A DNA stretch of 64,000 bases, taken from contig NZ_CP067395.1 in assembly GCF_017355525.1 (NCBI RefSeq), positions 3,348,001 to 3,412,000 on the forward strand. Direction: 5' to 3'. Positions 27,889 to 36,127 of this stretch are shown in pieces. Within the stretch, counting starts at the first letter, position 1, and each line of letters begins with the position of its first letter. The notes below the pieces were generated by a model that made no database searches, had not been told where the DNA came from, and saw only the letters and a list, made by a program, of their open reading frames with translations. The stretch comes from Lysobacter enzymogenes. Its GTDB lineage: Bacteria > Pseudomonadota > Gammaproteobacteria > Xanthomonadales > Xanthomonadaceae. The position numbers and the translations under genes are program-made.

Positions 27889-28443
27889 TCAAGCGTCGCG
27901 TCTCGATTCCCAGCGCATGCGCAGCTCCTGGTAAGCCTTCAAGGCCTCGGCGAATCCGGCGCCGTCGTTGGTGGCGAGAAAAACCTTCAGCGCATCGTTG
28001 CGCCGCTCCTCGCACACCGCGCGCACCAAGTCCGGCGAAACGTACCGACCCTCGATTACACCGAGATTCGGCACATCCGGTTCCCAATCGCCCCAGTCGA
28101 ACGTGCGCGACCAGTCGCCCCATCGGCTGCGCTGGTAATTGCAGACCGCCTTCGTCGCATCCAGATGCTCGCAGCCAAGACATTTCCCGGGCACGTAGCC
28201 GCCCGCTTGCGTAGCCGTCGCCAGGATCCGCACCGGCGCGCCGGACCCAGGCACCGGACAAGGCCCGTGATCCAACGCGAGATAGCCCGCCACCTGATCG
28301 ATGGCGCGCGTGCATTCGCCTTCCAACATGAAACCGCAGCGCAGGCACTTCTGCGGAACCGCGCCCTGGGTGGCGAAATGAGCGTACGGCACGGGCTCCA
28401 CCGGCCCCTGCACCGTGCAACGCGGAAATGCCTTCCACCACAT
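27889..28443 (-). CDS. Cysteine-rich hypothetical protein
   Basis: 184 aa, not recognised. Two putative zinc-binding blocks occur: CLRCGFMLEGECTRA (~33-47) and CLGCEHLDATKAVC (~88-101). The C-terminal third is helical (DALKVFLATNDGAGFAEALK). No signal peptide. Same strand as the CxxCxG gene, 67 bases upstream of it. Confidence 0.65.
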   Translation of the reverse strand: MWWKAFPRCTVQGPVEPVPYAHFATQGAVPQKCLRCGFMLEGECTRAIDQVAGYLALDHGPCPVPGSGAPVRILATATQAGGYVPGKCLGCEHLDATKAVCNYQRSRWGDWSRTFDWGDWEPDVPNLGVIEGRYVSPDLVRAVCEERRNDALKVFLATNDGAGFAEALKAYQELRMRWESRRDA

Positions 28444-28469
28444 GCGCGTACCCCTACCCGCCCGGGCAG

Positions 28470-28501
28470 TTACCAGATCAAATCGTCCGGCACCTTGAAC
28501 T
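28470..28501. repeat. 32-bp direct repeat, copy B (true end of DUF2058 gene)
   Basis: Same orientation as copy A at 27560, 910 bases apart. The two copies bracket the pair of cysteine-rich genes. Confidence 0.85.
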
Positions 28502-29018
28502 GCGCGTAGTACGCGTCGTCCTCGCTCAATGCCTCGGCCGGCGCAGCCTTCTGCGCGCCGCCATGATCGAGCACCACCGCCGTCGCATCGCGCTCGCGCA
28601 CCTTCTCGACCGCGGCGCGCGGGATCAGTTCGTAATCCTCGCCATGCCGCACGATCGCCAGCGCGCCGCTGGCCAACTGCGTGCGCAGCGCCGTATCGAC
28701 ATACAAGGTCTTGATCGCCTCGCCATCGTTGAAGCGATACGCGATCTCGCCTTTGCGCTTCACCTTGTTCTGCTCGACGATCTGATGCACCTGCGCGCGC
28801 ACCTCGTGCGCGTGCGCCTGCGCCTTGCGCGCGGCCTCCAGCGCGCGGTCGCGCTCGACTTTCTCGGCGCGCGCGCGCTCGGCCTCGGCCTGTTCGGCGC
28901 TGGGCGCCTGCGGGTTCTTGGACTGGCGCTGTTTGTTCTGCTCGCGCACGGCCTGGGTGGCCTGGGACTTCTTCGCCAGGCCGGCCTTGAGCAGCTGTTC
29001 TTGTAGGGGATTTCGCAT
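28470..29018 (-). CDS. DUF2058 (YaiL-like) protein
   Basis: 182 aa, full length. A highly charged, coiled-coil N-terminal half (residues ~1-95, rich in Lys, Arg, Gln, Ala) is followed by the conserved C-terminal part: IAYRFNDGEAIKTLYVD, QLASGALAIVRHGEDYELIP and YAQFKVPDDLIW. The family is called nucleoprotein/polynucleotide-associated in some annotations, without clear function. Its last 32 bases are duplicated at 27560. Confidence 0.9.
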   Translation of the reverse strand: MRNPLQEQLLKAGLAKKSQATQAVREQNKQRQSKNPQAPSAEQAEAERARAEKVERDRALEAARKAQAHAHEVRAQVHQIVEQNKVKRKGEIAYRFNDGEAIKTLYVDTALRTQLASGALAIVRHGEDYELIPRAAVEKVRERDATAVVLDHGGAQKAAPAEALSEDDAYYAQFKVPDDLIW

Positions 29019-29072
29019 AGCCCGCAGTCTAGTACGCCGCCCCGGGGCGCCGGAAGCGGGCCGGGCGGTCCC

Positions 29073-29327
29073 TCAGCCCGGGCCGCGGCCTTTGGGAAAC
29101 AGTTCGCGCTGCAGCCGGGCCAGGGTCGCGCGCTGGCGGTCCTCGGGCAGCAGGCCGAAGGCCAGGACCATCTGCGCCAGCACGTCGGTGTCGGTGAACA
29201 GGTAGGCCATCGGGACCTGCAACTCGTGGGCGATGCGTTGGATCGCGACGATGTCGAGAGTGTCGTCGGGGCGCAGGTAGCGGACGAAGCGGGCCTTGGC
29301 GAAGTCGGTGATCGAAGCGGCGTCCAT
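29073..29327 (-). CDS. HTH-less XRE-type regulator C-terminal domain protein
   Basis: 84 aa. It matches only the C-terminal half of the XRE protein encoded at 52198: RYLRPDDTLDIVAIQRIAHE, VPMAYLFTDTDVLAQMVLAF and GLLPEDRQRATLARLQ here against GVPLAFLYADTDVLAEAILT and GLLSKSEQRKAVADLK there. The DNA-binding helices are missing. GAGGAG stands 7 bases before the ATG at 29327 and only one base before the ATG at 29333, so 29327 is the better start. It is divergent from a complete XRE gene and may be a dimerisation partner or a relic. Confidence 0.7.
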   Translation of the reverse strand: MDAASITDFAKARFVRYLRPDDTLDIVAIQRIAHELQVPMAYLFTDTDVLAQMVLAFGLLPEDRQRATLARLQRELFPKGRGPG

Positions 29328-29366
29328 GCTCATGCTCCTCGGCGGTCGCCCAGATCGGGCGCCCTC

Positions 29367-29389
29367 GATACTTCCATTTTTGCAGTATC
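29367..29389. promoter_or_regulatory. Inverted repeat, possible XRE operator
   Basis: GATACT - 11 bases - AGTATC, in the AT-rich divergent region between the HTH-less gene and the XRE gene. Confidence 0.55.
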
Positions 29390-29401
29390 AATGTCAAACC
29401 C

Positions 29402-29417
29402 AATTGAGGGGACAATT
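29402..29417. promoter_or_regulatory. Second inverted repeat and promoter of XRE gene
   Basis: AATTG - 6 bases - CAATT. TTGAGG at 29404-29409 and TTTATT at 29426-29431, spaced by 16 bases, form a plausible -35/-10 pair for the rightward XRE gene; the inverted repeat overlaps the -35, as expected for autorepression. Confidence 0.5.
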
Positions 29418-29443
29418 CGCTGCTGTTTATTCACACTGCGCCG

Positions 29444-29797
29444 ATGGACACTTTCGGCTCAAGGTTACGGTCGCTGCGCGAAGCCCGAGGCTGGACGCAG
29501 GAAAAGCTCGGCTTCGAGCTCGACGTCTCGTCGGTCACGATTTCCAAATGGGAAACCGGCAGGATCGAACCGAATCTTGCGCATCTGGAGCAGTTTCTTC
29601 GTGTATTCGCGAAGGACGGCGTCAGCCTGGATTGGCTGATCGGCGGCAAAGGCAACGGCTCGGGCCGGAAGACACGCCCCGCCACGGAAAATCCAGCCCG
29701 CACGGCCGAAACCGCGGACGAACAAGCGCTGTTGATTCGTTATCGCTTGTTGTCGGCCAAAAAACGCAAATCGTTGCTCGGCCTGATCGAAGACTGA
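29444..29797 (+). CDS. XRE family transcriptional regulator
   Basis: 117 aa. The helix-turn-helix is at ~6-60: LRSLREARGWTQEKLGFELD and VSSVTISKWETGRIEPN. The C-terminal half (LIRYRLLSAKKRKSLLGLIE) is a short helical tail. DNA-binding repressor or activator, probably acting on the palindromes in its own upstream region. No linked structural operon is apparent. Confidence 0.88.
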   Translation: MDTFGSRLRSLREARGWTQEKLGFELDVSSVTISKWETGRIEPNLAHLEQFLRVFAKDGVSLDWLIGGKGNGSGRKTRPATENPARTAETADEQALLIRYRLLSAKKRKSLLGLIED

Positions 29798-29912
29798 GCC
29801 ACGCAACGCAACCTCGTCGCGCGCGCCGCTCGCTAGAATCGCGCGCAACGCCGGCGCCTTTCGCGCCCCGGCCGCACCCTCTCTCCCTTGCTTCAAGGAA
29901 CGACAGCACCTC

Positions 29913-30575
29913 ATGAAGATCGCCCCCTCCCTGCTCGCGCTGGCCCTCGGCCTGTCCGCCCTCGGCGCGCAAGCCGAAGAACCCAAGGCCCGCTTCCGCG
30001 TCCACACCGATCCCGCCCGCACCACGCCGGCCACAGCGGCCGCGCCGGCCGCAGCGGCCAAGCCCGCAGCAGCGACGAAGCCGGCCGCGCCGGCGTTGTC
30101 CTCGGCCCCGGTCGCCACCGGCAGCGGCGGCGCGCTCGCCCCGTGGCAAGGCGCGGCAGTGTCGGCGCAGTCGGTGCCGGCGGTCTATCTGGTCGAGTGG
30201 AAGAAGGCCAAGAACCGCGACCGCTGCGCGCCGCTGGCGCTGCTCGGCGCGGAGAAAGAAGCCGGCATCAAGGTGCGCCGCGCCAGCTTCTCCGACGGCT
30301 GGGCCGTGGCCTACGACGCGCCGGACCAGCGCAGCGCGTTCGGCATCGCCGGCACCGGCGTGGACATCGACGGCAAGGGCTACACCTTTCCGAACAATCT
30401 GAGCTGGGCCGACGGCAGCAAGATCAGCTACGGGCTGGAAGGCGGCACGGGGCCGGGCTATCTGGGTTATCTGGAAGTCGCCGGGCAGCGCTGCCTGTAC
30501 AACGTGTGGTCTGCGCGCGGGCAGAAGCATCTGGAATCGCTGTTGCTGTCGCTGCGTAAGGTGCAGACGCCGTAA
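29913..30575 (+). CDS. Exported hypothetical protein with Ala/Pro linker
   Basis: 220 aa, not recognised. A signal peptide ends in GAQA (~21). Residues ~37-70 are an Ala/Pro/Lys linker. The C-terminal domain (~88-220) has two cysteines (RDRCAPL and GQRCLYN) that could form a disulphide, and Gly/Asp-rich beta turns. CTTCAAGGAACG precedes the start. It is followed after 6 bases by a small membrane protein gene, so the two form an operon. Confidence 0.75.
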   Translation: MKIAPSLLALALGLSALGAQAEEPKARFRVHTDPARTTPATAAAPAAAAKPAAATKPAAPALSSAPVATGSGGALAPWQGAAVSAQSVPAVYLVEWKKAKNRDRCAPLALLGAEKEAGIKVRRASFSDGWAVAYDAPDQRSAFGIAGTGVDIDGKGYTFPNNLSWADGSKISYGLEGGTGPGYLGYLEVAGQRCLYNVWSARGQKHLESLLLSLRKVQTP

Positions 30576-30581
30576 GCGCGC

Positions 30582-30989
30582 ATGGACGACGACGACGACA
30601 CCCGCCCGTTGCTCACGCTGATCGCGTGGACGATGTGCGCGCCGGCGCTGCTGCCCTATCTGTTGTTGGTGTTCGAGGCGCTGGCCGAAATCGGCCAGCC
30701 CGGATGGTCGCCGCCGGTGTGGCCGCAGGCGCTGCGGACCTACGGCGGCATCGCGGCCGGTTGCGGCGCGTGGGCGATGCTGGCCTGGATGAGTTGGGGC
30801 TGGCTGCGCCAGCGTCCGCTGCATTGGGTCTGGCCGCTGTTGAACCTGTCGCTGGGGCTGCTGGCCCTGGCGTCGTTCGGCCGCGGCGCGCCGATCGCCG
30901 CGATGTTCGCGTCGTCGGCGATCGCGTTCGCCGGCTACCTGGCGTTCTGGCACGTGGGCGCGAACCTGCGCGCGCGCGCGTCGCGATGA
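30582..30989 (+). CDS. Small integral membrane protein
   Basis: 135 aa, not recognised. An acidic head (MDDDDD) and four hydrophobic helices at ~10-35, ~50-73, ~80-100 and ~104-125. Six bases downstream of the exported protein gene, suggesting a joint role at the envelope. Confidence 0.68.
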   Translation: MDDDDDTRPLLTLIAWTMCAPALLPYLLLVFEALAEIGQPGWSPPVWPQALRTYGGIAAGCGAWAMLAWMSWGWLRQRPLHWVWPLLNLSLGLLALASFGRGAPIAAMFASSAIAFAGYLAFWHVGANLRARASR

Positions 30990-31005
30990 GCGCGCGCAGC
31001 GCCGC

Positions 31006-32241
31006 TCAGTCGGTATCGCCGAGCGCGGCCAGTTCGCCGTCGCTGCGCGCATCGACGCGCGCCCACAGGTAGATCAGCAACCCGCCCAACGCCGTCATCG
31101 CGCCGACCACGCCGGTCGAAGTCCAACCGAACCCGGCGTTGATCGCCATGCCGCCGAGCCACGGGCCGAGCGCGTTGGCCATGTTGAACGCCGAGTGGTT
31201 CGACGCCGCGGCCAAGGTCTGCGCCGAACGCGCCACGTCCATCAGGTGCGCCTGCAACACGGTGGCCAGCGCGCCCATCGTGCCGACCGCCAGCACCGCC
31301 GGCAGCACCGTCCACACCGAGCGCGCGGCCAGCGGGAACAGCAGCAGGATCGCCATCGACCAGACCAGGATCCACGCCGCGGCGCGGAATTGCAGCTTGT
31401 CGAACAACCAGCCGCCGCCGAGCGTGCCGAGAATGCCGCCGATGCCGAACGCCATCAGCCCGAACGGAATGAAGGATTCGCGCACGCCGGTGACGTGCAC
31501 CAGGGTCGGCGCGAGATAGCTGAAGACGCAGAACATGCCCGCGAAGCCGATCGCGCCGATGCCGAGCGCCAGCCACACCGGCTTGCGGTTGAAGTCGCGC
31601 AGTTCGCCGAGCACGTCGGGGCGCGGCGCGTGCATGCCGGGCGGCAGCACGCGCGCGGTCATCGCCACCGTCGCCAGCGCGATCAGCGACACCAGCGCGA
31701 ACGCCCAGCGCCAGCCGACGGTTTGGCCGAGCCACGTGGCCAGCGGGTTGCCGACCAGCAAAGCGACCGACAGGCCCAGCATCACCCGGCCGACCGCGAG
31801 GCCGCGTTGCTCGGGCGGGGTAATGCGCACGGCCACGAGTGCGGCGATGCCGAAGTACGCGCCGTGCGGCAAGCCGGCGACGAAGCGCGCGAGCGCCAAC
31901 GTGTAGTAGCCCGGCGCCAATGCGCTGGCCAGATTGCCGACCGCGTAGAAACCCATCAGCGCCAGCAGCAGGCTGCGCCGCGGCATCTTCGCGCCGAGGA
32001 TCGCCAGCGCCGGCGCGCCGACCACCACGCCGAGCGCGTAGGCGCTGATGACATGGCCGACCTGCGGCTCGTCGACGCCCATCGCGCGGGCGATTTCGGT
32101 GATGAGCCCCATCACCACGAACTCGCTGGTGCCGATGGCGAAGCCGCCCATGGCCAGGGCGAACAGGATCAGGCCGACCTGGCGCGGGGACAGGACGGGG
32201 GCGGGCGCGGCGGCGCCCGGGGCGGGGGTGGTGGAGGTCAT
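31006..32241 (-). CDS. MFS transporter, DHA1 drug/sugar efflux family
   Basis: 411 aa from the ATG at 32241, with about twelve transmembrane segments. AMGGFAIGTSEFVVMGLI, HVISAYALGVVVGAPALAIL and RFVAGLPHGAYFG are the signature of the AraJ/YdhP branch of DHA1 efflux pumps. It would export sugars or toxic compounds by proton antiport; the substrate is unknown. In-frame ATGs also exist at 32277 and 32259, adding a non-conserved N-terminal tail, so the start is uncertain. Confidence 0.85.
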   Translation of the reverse strand: MTSTTPAPGAAAPAPVLSPRQVGLILFALAMGGFAIGTSEFVVMGLITEIARAMGVDEPQVGHVISAYALGVVVGAPALAILGAKMPRRSLLLALMGFYAVGNLASALAPGYYTLALARFVAGLPHGAYFGIAALVAVRITPPEQRGLAVGRVMLGLSVALLVGNPLATWLGQTVGWRWAFALVSLIALATVAMTARVLPPGMHAPRPDVLGELRDFNRKPVWLALGIGAIGFAGMFCVFSYLAPTLVHVTGVRESFIPFGLMAFGIGGILGTLGGGWLFDKLQFRAAAWILVWSMAILLLFPLAARSVWTVLPAVLAVGTMGALATVLQAHLMDVARSAQTLAAASNHSAFNMANALGPWLGGMAINAGFGWTSTGVVGAMTALGGLLIYLWARVDARSDGELAALGDTD

Positions 32242-32314
32242 GGGCGGATTATTGTGCATTGCAGCATCGGACGCCATGACGAGATCGGCCGGGAAGGTTC
32301 AGCGCCCGCCCGAG

Positions 32315-32563
32315 TCAGCGGGCGAACAACTCGGCGTTGAACACAACCAAATGCGGCGAATCGTCGAAGCCTTGCTGCCGGTCGGACAAGTGCTCGTGGC
32401 TATAAGTCGACCCCATGCGCTCCATGGTATCGGCCGCATTGTTGAAGAAAGCGGCGATACGGCGCAGTTCGGCCGGGGTCACCATCAGGGTGATCTCGGC
32501 GAGTTCGATATGACGAATCTCTTCGATGGGCAGGCCTTCGTCGCTGTAACCGCTGATTTTCAT
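32315..32563 (-). CDS. Imm32-like immunity protein, copy A
   Basis: 82 aa, soluble. ELAEITLMVTPAELRRIAAF and YSHEHLSDRQQGFDDSPHLV match the pattern I recall for Imm32-family immunity proteins. It is about 60% identical by eye to the protein at 32951. Immunity proteins of this type neutralise contact-delivered toxins in sister or rival cells; no toxin gene is beside it, so it would be an orphan. Confidence 0.65.
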   Translation of the reverse strand: MKISGYSDEGLPIEEIRHIELAEITLMVTPAELRRIAAFFNNAADTMERMGSTYSHEHLSDRQQGFDDSPHLVVFNAELFAR

Positions 32564-32654
32564 GATTTTGACTGTTCTTCGATCACCGCATTCTGGCATG
32601 AGCGGCCGTAACCATTGTCGTACCCGAAGCCTCGCCGGCGGTAAGCTCCGCCCC

Positions 32655-32934
32655 ATGCGCCTCCTCCTGCTAGAAGACCAGACCGACCTGCGCGAAGCCG
32701 TCGCCGGGCGCCTGCGCGCCAGCGGGCATGCGGTGGACGAAGCCTGCGACCTCGCAGAGGCCGAGTCGTTCGTGCAGTCGTACGCGTACGGCGCGTTCGT
32801 GTTCGACCGCACCCTGCCCCGACGGCGATTCGCTGGGTGAGCTGCAAGCCTGGCGCGCACGCGGCATCGCTACGCCGGCGTTGTTCCTGACCGCGCGCGA
32901 TGCGGTCGCCGACCGCATCGACGGGTTCGCCGGC
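32655..32934 (+). pseudogene. 5' fragment of a response-regulator gene (duplicate of 35450)
   Basis: The first ~93 codons of the regulator at 35450 are repeated here with only a few changes, including ~20 bases of upstream sequence (GCGGTAAGCTCCGCCCC before the ATG). An extra C in the CCCTGCCCC run near 32818 shifts the frame after ~55 codons, and homology stops after GACGGGTTCGCCGGC. The DNA-binding domain is absent, so it cannot work as a regulator. Confidence 0.9.
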
Positions 32935-32950
32935 ACGGCCTTGCTGCGGC

Positions 32951-33190
32951 CTATCGGGCCAGCAGATCGGCGTTGAAGACGACGAGTTGCGACGAATCGT
33001 CGAAGCCCGGCTGGCGGTCGCACAGGTGTTCGTGGCCGTAGTCCGGGCCCCTGCGCTGCATTTCGTCGGCGGCGGAGGCGAGGAACGCGGCGATCCGGCG
33101 CAGTTCGGCGGGGGTGGCGATCAAGGTGACTTCGGCCATCGCCAACAGGCGCGACTCGGTTTCTTCGGTGCTGTAGCCGCTGATGTTCAT
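32951..33190 (-). CDS. Imm32-like immunity protein, copy B
   Basis: 79 aa, a close paralogue of the protein at 32315 (AEVTLIATPAELRRIAAFLA, YGHEHLCDRQPGFDDSSQLV). Its ATG overlaps the stop of the Imm35-like gene (ATGA at 33187-33190), so it is the second gene of an immunity operon. The response-regulator fragment separates the two paralogues. Confidence 0.68.
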   Translation of the reverse strand: MNISGYSTEETESRLLAMAEVTLIATPAELRRIAAFLASAADEMQRRGPDYGHEHLCDRQPGFDDSSQLVVFNADLLAR

Positions 33191-33795
33191 GGCGGATCGC
33201 TCTGTGGCTGTTCCGGCCCGGTGCGCACGAGGGCGCGCTCGCGCAGGAGCTTCAGCAGATCTTCCAGGAAGTGGAAAGGCGAAGGCAGCAACACAGCCTG
33301 TCGCGGATCGTCCTGCACCACGACCTGCGTCTCGAGCCCATGCTTGGCGAGGCTGTCGCGGGCGTTACGCAGCGTGCGGCCGTTGCCGGTGAGCCAGTCG
33401 CGGTTGGGTTCGTTCAACAGCCAGCGCGCCTCGACCAGCGAGCAGGACAGGCGTTGGTGCAGATGGACGATGGCGCGCTTGTCGCCGGGTTCGTAACTCG
33501 GCCGCAGCACGTAGTGGCCGCCGGCCGCGTCGTCCAGGTCGTAGAGGTCGCGGATGCTTTGTTCCCAGGTTTCGTAACTGGGCGTCGCGGTGAGGCGCCC
33601 GGTAGCGATGTTCACCAGATACGCGCCGACGCCGACCAGGCAACGGTCCCAGCGGCCATTCACCACGTATTCGTACGAATTGGCGTGGATCACCCAGTAC
33701 TGGCCGCGCGGATCGAGCCGACACTCGCTGATGGCGCCGGGTTCGTCGGCGAACCTCGCCAAGACCAAGTCGCAGGCTTCCTGCCGGGTCGTCAT
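33187..33795 (-). CDS. Imm35/YrhB-domain-like immunity protein
   Basis: 202 aa. The N-terminal ~95 residues follow the YrhB/Imm35 pattern: TRQEACDLVLARFADEPG, the VNGRWDRCLVGVGAYLVNIA core and the TGRLTATPSYETWEQSI end. The second half (LSCSLVEARWLLNEPNRDWL) is an extra helical region. It likely protects against a secreted toxin. The toxin is not in the window. Confidence 0.6.
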   Translation of the reverse strand: MTTRQEACDLVLARFADEPGAISECRLDPRGQYWVIHANSYEYVVNGRWDRCLVGVGAYLVNIATGRLTATPSYETWEQSIRDLYDLDDAAGGHYVLRPSYEPGDKRAIVHLHQRLSCSLVEARWLLNEPNRDWLTGNGRTLRNARDSLAKHGLETQVVVQDDPRQAVLLPSPFHFLEDLLKLLRERALVRTGPEQPQSDPP

Positions 33796-33985
33796 GTGAA
33801 CGCTCCTTTCGGCGTTTCGCGTCGGTGCCAGCCGCCGGCGCTGCGGAATCGGGATGATACCGGCCGCGTGCGCCCGAGCTCAGCCGCGGCAGTAAGCTCA
33901 TCCGTGCGTCAGCCGCGGGCCGAAGCCCGCAGCCCACGCGAATCCAACGCCTTGCGACATCGCCCCGTCTTCGAGCCGACCGACC

Positions 33986-35365
33986 ATGTCCTTGTCCCAA
34001 CTGTTGCGCGTCGCTTTGCTGAGCTTGCTGACGCTGACGGCCGCGGTACCGGCCATCGCCGCCGACTCCGTCGTCGCATTCGTCCGCGTCAACGTCGTGC
34101 CGATGGACCGCGAACGCGTGCTGCGCAACCAGACGGTGCTCGTCGCCGACGGCCGCATCCAGGCGATCGGGCCGCGCGTGGCCGTGCCCGCGGGCGCGCG
34201 CGTGATCGACGGCGAAGGCAAGGCCTGGTTGTCGCCGGGGCTGGCCGACATGCACACGCATTCGGACAGCCGCGAAGACATGGCGGTCTATCTCGCCAAC
34301 GGCGTCACCACGCTGCTGCACATGGGCGAAGCGCCGACCGCGTTCGCGGTGAAGACGCGCGCGGCCATCGACCGCGGCGAGGTGCCGGGGCCGAAGGTGT
34401 ATGCGGCGTTCATGGTCGACGGCTCGCCGCGCTACGGCCATCTGGCGGTGCGCGGCGCCGCGCAGGCGCGCGCGGTGGCCGAACTGGCGCAGGCCAACGG
34501 GTTCGATTTCATCAAGGTCTACAACGATCTCGACGCGGCGACGTTCGACGCCTTCATCCAGGCCGCCAATGAGGGCGGGCTGCCGGTGATCGGGCATGGC
34601 GTCGCCGCGGTGGGTTTGCGCCGCCAGATCGAAGCGGGCCAAATCTTGGTGGCGCACGCCGAGGAATTCTTCTACAGCCTGTTCTTCGCTCCCGGCGCGG
34701 ACGATGGGCTGGCGGTGCCCGACCCAAGCCGCATCGACGAGGCGATCGCGCTGCTGAAACGTCATCGCACGTATGCGACCGCCGACCTCGCCACGTATGC
34801 CGCCGTCGCCGCGCAATGGGGAAAACGCGGCGCGACCGCAACCTATCTCGCCCAGCCCCAGGCGCGCTGGCTGGCGCCGGCCGAACGCATGGAATGGCGC
34901 AGCCGCGGCGATGCCTACGCCAAGCGCAGCGGCACGCTGGCGCCGCGGCTGGCCTATCTGCAAGCGTTCGTGCGCGCCGCGGCGGCGGCGGATCTGCCGT
35001 TGGTGATCGGCACCGACGCGCCGGTGGTGCCCGGCCTGTTTCCCGGCGCCGCGGTGCACGCGCAGCTGGCGGCGCTGGAAGCCGCCGGCGTGAGCCGCTA
35101 CCGGGCGCTAAGTGCGGCCACGCGCACGCCGGGCGAGTTCATCGCGCGCCACCGGCCGGGCGGCGCGCGCTTCGGACAGGTGCTCGCGGGCTATCGCGCC
35201 GACGTGGTGCTGACCTGGGCCAATCCGCTCGACGGCCTGGGCACGCTGGAACGGCCGCTCGGCGTGATGGCGCAGGGGCGCTGGTACTCGCGGGCGCAGT
35301 TGCGCGAACTGAGCGAAAAAGTCGCGGCGGACTATGCCGAGGCCGCGCGCGTCGGCGACGGCTGA
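33986..35365 (+). CDS. Exported amidohydrolase
   Basis: 459 aa. A signal peptide ends in AIAAD (~26). The metal-dependent amidohydrolase barrel has the HxH pair in ADMHTHSD, the bridging-type lysine in FIKVYND, His in VIGHGVA and AHAEEF, and the catalytic Asp in VIGTDAP. The flanking small beta domain (VNVVPMDRERVLRNQTVLVA, VLTWANPLDGLG) is typical. Substrate unknown; exported members often cut dipeptides or cyclic imides. Confidence 0.87.
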   Translation: MSLSQLLRVALLSLLTLTAAVPAIAADSVVAFVRVNVVPMDRERVLRNQTVLVADGRIQAIGPRVAVPAGARVIDGEGKAWLSPGLADMHTHSDSREDMAVYLANGVTTLLHMGEAPTAFAVKTRAAIDRGEVPGPKVYAAFMVDGSPRYGHLAVRGAAQARAVAELAQANGFDFIKVYNDLDAATFDAFIQAANEGGLPVIGHGVAAVGLRRQIEAGQILVAHAEEFFYSLFFAPGADDGLAVPDPSRIDEAIALLKRHRTYATADLATYAAVAAQWGKRGATATYLAQPQARWLAPAERMEWRSRGDAYAKRSGTLAPRLAYLQAFVRAAAAADLPLVIGTDAPVVPGLFPGAAVHAQLAALEAAGVSRYRALSAATRTPGEFIARHRPGGARFGQVLAGYRADVVLTWANPLDGLGTLERPLGVMAQGRWYSRAQLRELSEKVAADYAEAARVGDG

Positions 35366-35449
35366 AGCGGTCCGCGATTTGGCGACGGCGGCGAATCGTG
35401 CGACACGAGTTCATCCTCGCCGGGCATCGGCGGCGGTAAGCTCCGCCCC

Positions 35450-36127
35450 ATGCGCCTGCTCCTGCTAGAAGACCAAACCGACCTGCGCGAAGCCGTCGCC
35501 GGGCGCCTGCGCGCCAGCGGGCACGCGGTCGACGAAGCCGGCGACCTCGCCGAGGCCGAGTCGTTCGTGCAGTCGTACGCCTACGGCGCGTTCGTGCTCG
35601 ACCGCACCCTGCCCGACGGCGATTCGCTGGGCGCGTTGCAAGCGTGGCGCGCGCGCGGCATCGCGACGCCAGCGCTGTTCCTGACCGCGCGCGATGCGGT
35701 CGCCGACCGCATCGACGGTTTCGCCGGCGGCGCAGACGACTATCTGGTCAAACCGTTTTCGATGGACGAGCTGGTCGCGCGCATCGGCGCCATCGGCCGG
35801 CGCGGCGGGGCGATCGTGCCGAGCACGATCCGCGTCGCCGATCTGGAAGTCGACCTGGGCCGGCGCGAGGCGCGCCGCGCCGGCGTCGCGCTGCCGCTGC
35901 GGCCGAAGGAATTCGCGCTGTTGCAGTTGTTGGCCGAACGTGCGGGGCAAGCGGTGTCGCGCCAAGACATCCTGGCCGCGTGCTGGGGCGAGGAGCAGCA
36001 GCCGGCGTCGAACGCCGAGGAAGTGCTGATCGCCACCTTGCGCCGCAAGCTCGGCGAGCCGGCGCTGCTGCGCACGGTGCGCGGGTCGGGCTATCGGCTG
36101 GAGGCGCCCGATGCCGCGCGCGCGTGA
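35450..36127 (+). CDS. OmpR-family response regulator
   Basis: 225 aa. Receiver domain 1-~115: acidic pocket EDQTD, phospho-acceptor Asp in VLDRTLPDGDS, the switch Thr in FLTARD and Lys in YLVKPFS. The winged-helix output domain is ~125-222 (LRPKEFALLQLLAERAGQAV, VLIATLRRKLG, VRGSGYRLE). It overlaps the kinase gene by 17 bases. A broken copy of its 5' end lies at 32655. Confidence 0.95.
   Translation: MRLLLLEDQTDLREAVAGRLRASGHAVDEAGDLAEAESFVQSYAYGAFVLDRTLPDGDSLGALQAWRARGIATPALFLTARDAVADRIDGFAGGADDYLVKPFSMDELVARIGAIGRRGGAIVPSTIRVADLEVDLGRREARRAGVALPLRPKEFALLQLLAERAGQAVSRQDILAACWGEEQQPASNAEEVLIATLRRKLGEPALLRTVRGSGYRLEAPDAARA

Noticed and set aside
32655..33000. Considered a second functional response regulator
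   Set aside because: Frameshifted and lacks the DNA-binding domain; better seen as a duplicated fragment.
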